DNA from: Symbiodinium natans
Lineage: Eukaryota > Sar > Dinophyceae > Suessiales > Symbiodiniaceae
Assembly (NCBI GenBank): GCA_905221605.1
Contig: CAJNDS010002746.1
Coordinates: forward strand, 220,889-284,888
DNA length: 64,000 bases
Direction: 5' to 3'
Positions 1-9,090 of the stretch are shown here, piece by piece. The first letter of the stretch is position 1; each line of letters starts with the position of its first letter. The position numbers and the translations under genes are program-made. Under the pieces are notes generated by a model that was not told where the DNA came from, did not search any database, and saw nothing but the letters and a program-made list of their open reading frames with translations.

Positions 1-325
1 TGAAGACATGAAACTGCGCCGACTGAGCGCGTAAAACAGGGGCGGCTGCTGTCTGTGCTTGCCAGCCCCGTCCAGCGGCGTTCTTTTCAAACGGAAACCC
101 TATAAAGCCTATGAACCTGCGTCTCGTAGCTGGGTTGATGGCTTAAGATCTGGGAAACAATCGAAGCCAATGTGGGCCTTGAGGGACGTGTATCTATACC
201 TGGGCAGCTGACAGGTGCGACATGCACACCGCAACACGTAAGCATAAAACGAATCAATACAGTACCTCTGTACGGCTCCTCAGTACAGTTCTTTCGACCA
301 CGACATGAGGATCCAGACAATGTTT

Positions 326-880
326 AGGGGGTTTAGGGTTTAGGGTTTAAGGTTTAGGGTTCGTTAGAACCCCACTGGACATGTGCAAGCTCGACGTGGA
401 GCTTCTCAAGTCCCTTCGGATATTTGGGCCGCCCTGCGTGCCTGCTCATGGTGGATGTTTTAGGGTTCCGGGTTTGGGGTTTGGGGTTTGGGGTTTAGGG
501 TTTGGGGTTTAGGGTTTTGGGACGTTCCCCCTTGTACTGACAGTCCTTTATCAGGATCACAGTACCCCCATTATAAGTATTGAGGACTGACCTTGGTATA
601 GGGATCACAGTAGCCCCTATTATAATCCCTATTCAGGACTGAATGGATGTTACTTGACAGAGGCTCGTTAACAGACACAGCGAGCGGCCTCGCGGGAGGT
701 GAAGGTCATGACAAATGACATCTACCCACTTCCCAGCTCCCTACGCACTTCTGGCGTCATCCGGCCTTTCAAACAGAACTCTCACTTCTGGCCCGTCAAT
801 GCCAGGATTTGCTTCCTCGTCACGACCAGAAGAGGGCGCCAAAAGAAAGCCCGGCTTAGGGTTTAGGGTTTAGGGTTGAG
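326..880 (+). repeat. Dispersed TTTAGGG / TTTGGGG telomere-like arrays
   Basis: Short G-strand arrays lie at 326-361, 455-522 (mixed TTTGGGG and TTTAGGG) and 857-878. Unique DNA and a family-C fold-back element lie between them. The flanking 1-325 has no recognised feature. Confidence 0.8.
531..650. mobile_element. Fold-back element family C, copy 1 (composite)
   Basis: It contains GTTCCCCCTTGTACTGACAG, and CAGTCCT / AGGACTG arms that recur as a second partial unit (GGGATCACAGTAGCCCCTAT ... AGGACTGAA). It looks like two overlapping copies or a partial duplication. Confidence 0.5.
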
Positions 881-969
881 AGAGATCAACACTTGACATT
901 GCAGTCCCTATAGCCAAATTGAGCAATGATGGCTTCCACGTCGTGAATCCCAAGTCTTGTTGTAAGCCG

Positions 970-1102
970 AAACCCTAAACCCGAATCCCTAAGCCCTAAA
1001 CCCTATAAAATCTAAACCCTAGACCCCAGACCCTAAACCCTAAGGCCTAAACCCTAAACCCTAAACCCTAAACCTTAAACCCTGGACCCTAAACCCTAAA
1101 CC
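970..1102 (-). repeat. CCCTAAA telomere-like array
   Basis: About 130 bp of imperfect C-strand heptamers, oriented opposite to the preceding arrays. Confidence 0.85.
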
Positions 1103-1198
1103 ACCATCAACGAAGAACTGGTTGGTCATGGCGCTTGAGCTCGGCGATCTGATCCTTTTGCTCACCAGCTGTGCTTGCATCCTGCACATGCGGGGCTT

Positions 1199-1323
1199 TA
1201 ACCCCCAAAGTGTGTGGGGGTTTAGGGTTTAGGGTTTAGGGTATAGGGTTTAGAGTTAATGGCTCCTTGATGGGTTTTGGGCCACGAGTACGTTTTTTAC
1301 ATACTTTGGGGGTCCAGGTCTTA
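1199..1323. mobile_element. Short inverted repeat family P, copy 1, with ITS between its arms
   Basis: The arms AACCCCCAAAGTGTG and CATACTTTGGGGGTC are separated by about 95 bp that includes a TTTAGGG array (1219-1256). The right end GACTTTGGGGGTCC-type sequence recurs at 22257-22282 and about 8341-8357. Confidence 0.4.
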
Positions 1324-1519
1324 GGGCCATTGGGCTTAGCAAAGGCCACTGTGGCGTCGGAATGAGCGCCCTGCAAAGCTCCAAACCGGGTCGGTTTTTT
1401 TCGCTACTCATTTGCAATTTCGCATCTCTGAACTGGTGGACAAGGTCCTCTGAATGACGATACTTCTGTTCAGGTTCCTGTTGTTCCTCTGTTTATTCTT
1501 TCTGTTCTCCTGGCATGTA

Positions 1520-1627
1520 CCCAGAGACTCCAAAACCCCTAATTAGGGAATCTCCCTCAAATCATACGAGGGTTCCTATTCTAATTTAATGTATATTCCT
1601 TAATTAAGGGATTTTGGAGTCTCTGGG
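1520..1627. mobile_element. Fold-back element family A, copy 1
   Basis: The 108-bp near-palindrome has termini CCCAGAGACTCCAAAA and the inverse TTTTGGAGTCTCTGGG. It is flanked by TA on both sides, a possible 2-bp target duplication as in mariner-like MITEs. There is no coding capacity. Confidence 0.75.
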
Positions 1628-1640
1628 TATAGGGTACTTG

Positions 1641-1784
1641 AAGGTTCATGGTACTTACTAACCAACTAGAACTGTACTTATAAGCCTACTTATCATACCC
1701 CTAAAGGGCTTTATAGGGGTTATCCCAATTATAAGTAGGGTTATAAGCCCAGTTATAATTGGTGAGTAAGTACCATGAACCTCC
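1641..1784. mobile_element. Fold-back element family B, copy 1, between two A elements
   Basis: The 144-bp element is a near-complete inverted repeat with termini GGTTCATGGTACTTACTAA and TTGGTGAGTAAGTACCATGA, and a loop around CCTAAAGGGCTTTATAGG. It lies between copies A1 and A2, which are themselves inverted relative to each other, giving a hairpin of about 350 bp overall. Confidence 0.75.
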
Positions 1785-1796
1785 AAGTATCCTATA

Positions 1797-1872
1797 CCCA
1801 GAGACTCCAAAATCCCTTAATTAAGGAATATACCTTAAATTAGAATAGGAGGGTTCCCCCAAATAAGGGACT
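1797..1872. mobile_element. Fold-back element family A, copy 2, inverted and truncated
   Basis: It begins CCCAGAGACTCCAAAATCCC and follows the reverse complement of copy A1 for about 65 bp before diverging. Together with A1 it brackets the family-B element. Confidence 0.65.
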
Positions 1873-1991
1873 TGAGATCTGACCTTATGGAGGTGGAAGA
1901 CTGGAGGGCTCCTACCTGCGAAGCCTAAAGTTTATAAAGTTAAAGCCAAAATTCCCGAAAAACACCCCGTCTTTCGGGCTTTTTGCTTGGT

Positions 1992-2100
1992 ATTTAGGGT
2001 TTAGGGTCTAGGGTTTAGGGTTTAGGGTTTAGGGTTTGGGGTTTAGGGTTTAGGGTTTGGGGTTTAGGGTTAAACCCTATAAGCCCTAAACCCTGAACCC
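1992..2100. repeat. Head-to-head telomere-like junction
   Basis: A G-strand TTTAGGG array (1992-2070) passes directly into a C-strand array (2071-2100) through GGGTTAAACCC with no spacer. This is the arrangement expected from fusion of two telomeric ends. Confidence 0.85.
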
Positions 2101-2193
2101 TCTTGGGCTCCTTGATCTGCTGGCTTTGGACCGGTTGTCCCTTGAGCTCCGCGATTTGCTTCCTGAGGAATGCACGCACCACGGGCACCATGC

Positions 2194-2330
2194 GTAGGGT
2201 TTAGGGTTTAGGGTTTAGGGTTTAGGGTTTAGGGTTTAGGGTTTAGGGTTTAGGGTTTTAGGGTTTTAGAGTTTTGGGGTTTTAGGGTTTGAGGGTTTTA
2301 GGGCTAAAGGCTTTAAGGTTCAGGGCGCCC
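2194..2330 (+). repeat. TTTAGGG telomere-like array
   Basis: About 10 perfect heptamers followed by degenerate TTTTAGGG units. A short unique gap separates it from a C-strand array at 2402-2460. Confidence 0.85.
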
Positions 2331-2401
2331 AACATGGCTAAACATGGGTTTGGGTTTTCGGTTTCAAGGGAAATCTACAAAGCCTACCTTGCAGCACCCT
2401 A

Positions 2402-2460
2402 TACCCTAAACCCTAAACCCTAAACCCTAAACCCTAAACCCTAAACCCTAAACCCTAAAT
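2402..2460 (-). repeat. CCCTAAA telomere-like array
   Basis: About eight perfect C-strand heptamers, facing the 2194-2330 G-strand array across 70 bp of unique sequence. Confidence 0.85.
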
Positions 2461-2704
2461 CCTTTTGAATGCCAGAAATGCAAAGTGTCTTGAGCTCTGC
2501 AATCTCGCGGTTCTGCTCGTCGATCTTGCGCTCATCCTTCACAACAATGGCTATAGAACTTGGGGTTTAGGGTTTAGGGTTGAGGGTTGAGGGTTTAGCT
2601 TTCTAGAGCTCAAGGTCAGCGTGTTGGGGTTCATCTGGTCCTCAGGGCCGATGGATGTGTGCATTTATGTCTCTTCATGGGCAAGGCTCCACGAAAACAG
2701 GCTA

Positions 2705-2809
2705 GACCCGGGAGTGACCTAGGAATAAAAAGGGTGCCCTTCTTGGTTTTAAGGGGATTATGAGGGAACCCCAACCCCAAAAAAAGGAAAAAGGTCCTAC
2801 TCCCGGTCC
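2705..2809. mobile_element. MITE-like family D, copy 1
   Basis: The 105-bp element has terminal inverted repeats GACCCGGGAGTGACC / CCTACTCCCGGTCC. Its internal hallmarks are AAAAAGGGTGCCC, TTTTAAGGGGATTA, GGGAACCCCAACCCC and an A-rich AAAAAAAGGAAAAAGG near the right end. It is shared with five other sites. Confidence 0.65.
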
Positions 2810-3183
2810 GAGCAGGCCCATGAGAGAAAGCCGCTGTCAATCGAAATTCTGGTTTGGTGATTGATTGATGTTGCTTTCGCAACACCCAAAACCCTAACGC
2901 AAGTCGCGGGAGGGCCGTTTGCAATGCAACGACCCACAGATGTGCCCGTAGATCCCAAACGTGAATCTAATTCGTGGCAGCTGGACGAACATTCGGGCTA
3001 GAGTGTGTGTGTACTGCTGTTTCATGACAAAACATCCATCTCCCCCTCACAAACATGAAACTCTTACAGAGCCCACGTTTAAATTGTGCGTGTTGTCTAG
3101 GCAACACCAAGATGATGTGGTAGTCCGGGGCTCTCATATCCCAACCCAATTCCCGTCCTGAATCTGCTGGTTCTGGAGCATTT

Positions 3184-3294
3184 GATCCTTAGTTGCTGAG
3201 TTCATAAGCCCCAAAAAAGTGTACACTTTCCGGTATGTAGGGGATGATAGTACCCCAAAACGTGTAAAGTGCACTCATTCAGCTACCAAGGATC
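3184..3294. mobile_element. Fold-back element family E, copy 1
   Basis: The 111-bp element has arms CCTTAGTTGCTGAGTTCATA and AGTGCACTCATTCAGCTACC, internal AAAAGTGTACACTTT and GTAAAGTGCAC. GATC flanks both ends. Confidence 0.6.
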
Positions 3295-3436
3295 AGTGTT
3301 GGACGGCCCACCACTTGGCACTGGCACCGGAATTCCTGGCAGCGCGCCGCGCTGGAGCACACATGCCTAGTTCTGCCCTCCGCAGAATCAACAGTGAATC
3401 AACCCTCAACCCCAGTAATCCCTTCCCCGGAATCAG

Positions 3437-3528
3437 CCCCCCCCCCCCCCCCCTACCCCCTAATATTAAATACTCCCCAAAAACTACACCACAATGAAAT
3501 TATTTACTACTAGGGGGTAGGGTGGGGG
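3437..3528. mobile_element. Fold-back element family N, copy 1
   Basis: The left arm is a C-run followed by TACCCCCTAATATTAAATAC. The right arm is TTATTTACTACTAGGGGGTA, then GGGTGGGGG. About 92 bp. Confidence 0.55.
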
Positions 3529-3962
3529 CGTTGACATTAAGGGGAAGGCCCCAAACCCCAAACCCCAAACCCTAAAGCCTAAACCCCTAAACCCTAAGAC
3601 CCTACCCTAAACCTGCACCCTGAACCGATTAATCATGGGACAGCGCGGCCGCCGAAGCCGAGACGAACGGCTGTATCCGAAGCACCCCAAATCCAAATGG
3701 CGAAATCACGGGGCTACCAATACCTGAGCAACGGGGTTTAGGGTTTAGGGATTAGGGATTAGGGCACAGGTGTCAGATGGGATGCAGCTCCCCACTACAT
3801 TACCTTTAGTCCCACCCAATCTCTCCCTCCCCTTAGTAATCAAACTTAAGCGCAAAACGTCCCCCAAACGTGCTTTGGGGAAGAACTGATGCTTGCCAAG
3901 AAACCGATGGAAACGTTTGGGCCGGAGTTGATCCTGAATACGCCATGGCCAAGCAGGAGGAT

Positions 3963-4910
<948 letters not shown>

Positions 4911-5126
4911 TGCAGACGATGTAACAACTGGGTAGTGGGGTAGTATGAAGTGGGGTTTAGGTTCTCTTGTTGGGTGCGCACTATCTAGGGACCCACAAAG
5001 GGAACCTAATTCAGAGAACTGCGCAACTGCGGATTAAATCCCGGGGCGTGGACCGGGCGGTGCCGCTGCTCTGCCGGGAGGTCGGTGGGGGGCGATTTGG
5101 CCTGCTGGAGCGCGACGACATCCTGC

Positions 5127-5286
5127 ACCCAGAACCCTGGGAGGATCCAAAAAGTAGGTCCCCTCAAAGGCTCCTAAAAATGACCCAACAGTCGTATAGG
5201 GTATAAAGGTATAGGGTCTAGGGTTTAAGCTTTTGGGTACTGTTTGGGGGCTCTACTTCTTGGATCCTCCCAGGGTTCTGGGCAGG
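5127..5286. mobile_element. Fold-back element J with telomere-like loop
   Basis: Arms of about 30 bp at 5127-5160 and 5248-5286 (CCCAGAACCCTGGGAGGATC, CAAAAAGTAG; inverse CTACTTCTTGGATCCTCCC) enclose about 90 bp that includes degenerate heptamers (TATAGGGTCTAGGGTTTAAG). Confidence 0.6.
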
Positions 5287-5344
5287 GGGTGCCAGCAAGC
5301 CGGCACAAAAATACCTCGAGTGCCTCCCCCCCTCGCATCCACAC

Positions 5345-5765
5345 GGCCTAAACCCTAAACCCTAAACCCTTTTGCAGCAAACCCTACACCCTAAACCCTA
5401 AACCCTAAATCCCAAACCCTAAACGATAAACCCTCCGGGAAAAAAACGTTGCAGGTGACACCTGGCCTGGGCATAGATCGTGCCCCAGACATCCTGGCGC
5501 AAAGTCTGCGATGGTTTGAGGTGCCAGCTCATGTCTACTGGGCAGTTCTCAAAATCAGGGTCCCACTACGAGTATCTGGGGTCCCTCCTATAGAGCGGCA
5601 TCTTGAAATAAGAGCCACCCGAAAAAGGGACCCCAATTTAGAGAGCTCGCATGAACTACCCACAAATTTGGGGGTTTATGAAAATAAGGCACCCCCTAAT
5701 GTCGCAAACCCTAAACCCTAACCCCTAACCCCTAAACCCTAAACCCTAAACCCTAAACCCTAAAG
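5345..5765 (-). repeat. CCCTAAA arrays flanking about 270 bp unique DNA
   Basis: C-strand arrays at 5345-5430 and 5703-5765. The intervening sequence has an open plus frame (5449-5721) with no recognisable family. Confidence 0.75.
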
Positions 5766-5924
5766 CGAGGCATGTCGGGCCTTCCACCCATGCGACCACC
5801 AGATCTGGCGGCCTCGGCGCTGTCCATTGGCAGAAGAGCAATCCTCGGCTTAGGTTTGCTTTTGGTTTTTCCTAGGGTTTAAGGTTTAGGGTTTACTTTA
5901 GAGTCGTGTTGGACGCATGAAATT

Positions 5925-6300
5925 AATATAAGCGTGAACGTAACACACGCATTCATTACATTCACTTCGTTCATTACATTGAGCCCGCGGTAATAATATT
6001 ATTCTCTTCTTATAAGCCCGGAAGTCATTACACCTATCTTATTGTCCGGGCGTGTACTTCGTTCTCACATTTTAATTGAATTCGTGCGTCATGCATTCCT
6101 TACAATTCAATTATAATGTGTTCTCTTCGTTCACATTATTAACCTCATTTCCAAGGTCTGGTTGCGTTCACACACTATTAATACTATTCATGCACCAGTT
6201 TATAATAGTATTAATGTTGTGCTCTCTTGGTATCCTTATAGGTTTTTTTACTTATAGATTTACAAGTAACTTGCATGTTATAGCATAATTTTCTATATTG
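5925..6300. repeat. AT-rich cluster of short hairpins with repeated CTTCGTTC loops
   Basis: About 375 bp much richer in A/T than its neighbours. It contains successive small stem-loops: CCCGGA...TCCGGG, TTGAATT...AATTCAA, TAATGTG...CACATTA, and ATACTATT...AATAGTAT. The loop or flank sequence CTTCGTTC recurs three times (near 5966, 6058 and 6126). No gene is recognised. The hairpin density recalls organellar intergenic DNA, but no organellar protein fragment is visible. Confidence 0.45.
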
Positions 6301-6658
6301 GGTGACAAGCATCATATCTTCACTATATCTTCAAGCTAACTTATGTAAACTGACGACATACTTGTGCACCAAATATATGATTAGCGGCCACTTGGCTGCC
6401 AAGCCTCCAAAAAGTTAGCAGCAACTTAGCCAGTTAACATTTTTTGTTTTTTGGTGGGTTTTTCTTTCTAGGCAGGAAATGCAGTATATGTTCTTGCAAA
6501 TTGTGTCTCTACACTCTTGTCTTTGCTTGTAAGAACTCTATAAACTTATACATGCTGAATGCCAGATCACATCCGTTTTTTTCCCTTTATCGCAGGCACA
6601 TCAGGCTTGTGTTCTCGTTTTTGAGCCATGTCCAGCAAATTCCGAACGCTTTCTGCAT

Positions 6659-6877
6659 GTCCGCGAGGTGTCCGCGAATGTCCGCGCCGAAAACGCAATG
6701 CATTCGCATAGGTCCGTGCGTGTCCGCGTCAGGTCGTGTTTCTGCTGAAGTCGACGAAAACTACCTGTCCGCGCATGTCCGCGTCTACGTTTCCGAAGCT
6801 TCTGTTGTACTTTCCGTGCCCGCGCGTGTCCGCGCACGCTGCGCACGTGCAGTCGTTTGGTTTCGCCTGTGTCCGCG
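6659..6877 (+). promoter_or_regulatory. Cluster of eight TGTCCGCG motifs
   Basis: Exact TGTCCGCG octamers start at 6659, 6669, 6679, 6721, 6766, 6776, 6827 and 6870. Several are exactly 10 bp apart, about one helical turn, and the others are about 42-51 bp apart. The last ends 31 bp before the ATG of the signal-peptide-like ORF. It may be a protein-binding array or simply a degenerate repeat; a regulatory role is inferred. Confidence 0.35.
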
Positions 6878-6908
6878 GCGTCTCGCGTCCAGTTTGCTTG
6901 TTTTGGCT

Positions 6909-7043
6909 ATGGGCCGTATCTTGGCACGCTTGCTTGCTTTGGCCCTGTCTGTGGCCCTCGCCTTTCTCTGCGCTGCGACTGTTTTCTCTCAAAAGCAGTC
7001 CCCGCCTCCTGCTGCTCACAAGTCTCTCACCAGGACATCTTGA
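6909..7043 (+). CDS. 44-residue signal-peptide-like ORF, possible first exon
   Basis: The ATG at 6909 opens MGRILARLLALALSVALAFL, then CAATVFSQKQSPPPAAHKS. This is a textbook secretory leader: a basic N-end, a long Ala/Leu core, and a possible cleavage site near ATVFSQ. The stop is TGA at 7041. Such a leader could be a small secreted peptide, an exon of a larger gene, or chance in a GC-rich stretch. A longer frame runs through from about 6444 without a convincing ATG. Eight TGTCCGCG motifs lie just upstream. Confidence 0.3.
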   Translation: MGRILARLLALALSVALAFLCAATVFSQKQSPPPAAHKSLTRTS

Positions 7044-7241
7044 TAACTAAAACCAAGACAATGGTGCGAAAGTCAGAATCACATGTGCCCAAAAACCATG
7101 AACAAAACTTACCGAGAACTTGTGCTAGTTAAAAACAACTTACAAGTGCCTGCTAAGCTCAGCCGATATGTTGTTTTTAACTTGTTGCCAAGTTCCTAAA
7201 AGGAAAGCGTCTCTAAAGTAGGGTTTAGGGTTAGGGGTGTT

Positions 7242-7353
7242 TACTATTATTTGCTTCCAAGAACCTACCTAAAAAACGAAAATAGGAATCCCTTGATTGC
7301 CCTTATGAGGAAGAGTATGTTCATCTTATGTGGGTTTTTTTCAGCAAATAGTG
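7242..7353. mobile_element. Fold-back element family L, copy 1
   Basis: The left end ACTATTATTTGCTTCCAAGA and right end TTTTTTTCAGCAAATAGTGG form terminal inverted repeats. Centre CCCTTATGAGGAAGAGTATG. It is shared with at least four other sites. Confidence 0.6.
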
Positions 7354-7810
7354 GATTAGGGCAGCATTGCGCATACAGTTGCAGCACGCGGTGCAGAACA
7401 CAGCAGGCCAGGACGTCGAACTGAGTACAGCATCAGAAAACCCCTCAATGCACCCTCAACCCAAGACACTAAACCCCAAACCCTAAACCCCAAACAGTAC
7501 GCAGGCTGAGACGCATGAAGGCCAAGCATGCCGCAGCTGACAATCGGAAGAACGTCGACCACGTCGATGCCTCGTCGTTGACTGCTTTCGCTTCCTGAAC
7601 TGTTCGTCGAATTGGATTTAGGGTGTCAGGATTTCGGTTTGATGCGGTCTATAAGGGGCTTCAGGATTTTGAGTTCAGGGATTTGTTGTAGTATGAAGCC
7701 GCTGCGCACGCACTGTTCGTTTTGCAGGCTTTAGGTTTCCTAAGGATTTTCAAGAACGGCGTGCCTGCATCTACCAAGTTCCAAAGTAGCAGATCCGTTG
7801 TGAAAAAAAA

Positions 7811-8035
7811 ACCTAAACCCTAAACCCTAAACCCTAAACCCTAAACCCTAAACCCTAAACGCTAATTAAACCCTAAACCCTAAACCCTAAACCCTAAACC
7901 CTAAACCCTTAACCCTTAACCCTTTAAACCCTAAACCCTTTAAACCTTTAAACCCTAAACCCTAAACCCTAAACCCTAAACCCTAAACCCTAAACCCTAA
8001 ACCCTAAACCCTAAACCCTAAACCCGAGACCCTAA
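7811..8035 (-). repeat. CCCTAAA telomere-like array, 225 bp
   Basis: One of the longest C-strand arrays in the first 10 kb, with a few insertions (CTAATTAAACC, CCTTTAAACC) that mark sub-blocks. Confidence 0.9.
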
Positions 8036-8059
8036 GCCTAAAAATTACACCGCATAGGC

Positions 8060-9090
8060 AACACGTTGCCCCCCCCCCCCTCCCCCCCACAATGAGCTCG
8101 AGCTTCGGGTGCAATGCCCACCTGCCGTTGCTGCCAATCGGATTGGAAGGCAGACCGCGGCTGGGCCTGCAAAGTCCATTCTTGCATGCATTTTTTTTGT
8201 TTTTTTTTTTTTGTTTTTGTTATGCCCCCGGCAAATGTATTCTTGTTGCTGCTTCTTCGGAATGACAGTGCCCAAATTTCCATTGCCCCCTAAGAACACT
8301 CAAGTTTTGCAAAACGGTGGCTGGTAATGGGTTCTTTTTGACGTACTCTGGGGGTCCAGGTGCGGGTTGGGCTTGTGCTCCAAGACGCCGGAAACCTATT
8401 CATCGAAATTAAGTCGCCCCCCCAAAAGGCCTGGGTCTTCTTCACGGATGGGGGCACAAAACCCGGGCCGCATACCGCGATAGCCACCAGTGCCACGCAC
8501 GCACAAAGAAACCGTGTTGCGATGCGCGCCATGGTGTCAAGCTATGAGGCCGCAATTGGGCACAGCTACGAATCCAAACTGCTGTCTTGAATCACTTGCC
8601 GGCCGCGCGGTCAGGCTTTGCACTCAACCTGGAGAACACGCCTATGCAGGTATAAGCTATTTGGAGATCCATGGGTCGTGGGGGATCAAGTTATTTTGAA
8701 CTGCCGGGGTCGGCATCGGAGCAAAAACAACGAAACACATCTTTCCAAAATGCCCTGCTTGTGAGCGAGCTGACACGCCCACAATGGCCACACTGGAAAT
8801 CCCAGTCAGGGTCCTTTCCAACCCTAAACCCGAAACCCTAAACCCTCTGCCACTGGAATGAGGTCTAGCCAGTATGCGGAGCAACTGGGTGGAGAAGCTG
8901 CGGAAACCGGATGAAATCTGAAGGCAAACATCTGTGAGCCCGGCACCCCTTAGCCCCCAAGTCCCTTCACCCCTAAACCCTGAACCCTAATCCCAAAACC
9001 CAAAACCCAAAACCCCACACTGTGCACCCTCAACCTTAAACCTAAACGCTGAACATCCTTGAGCCCTATGAACCCTAAACCCTAAAAAAC
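8060..9090. other. Mixed unique DNA with sparse CCCTAAA
   Basis: It holds C-runs (8068-8088), a T-rich run (8191-8221), a family-P-like right end (8341-8357) and short CCCTAAA tracts at 8820-8845 and 8975-9085. No gene is supported. Confidence 0.5.

Noticed and set aside
6444-7043. Whole 199-codon plus frame as one gene
   Set aside because: There is no convincing ATG near its start, and the first half crosses two polypyrimidine-AG sites; only the signal-peptide-like part from 6909 is kept as a candidate.
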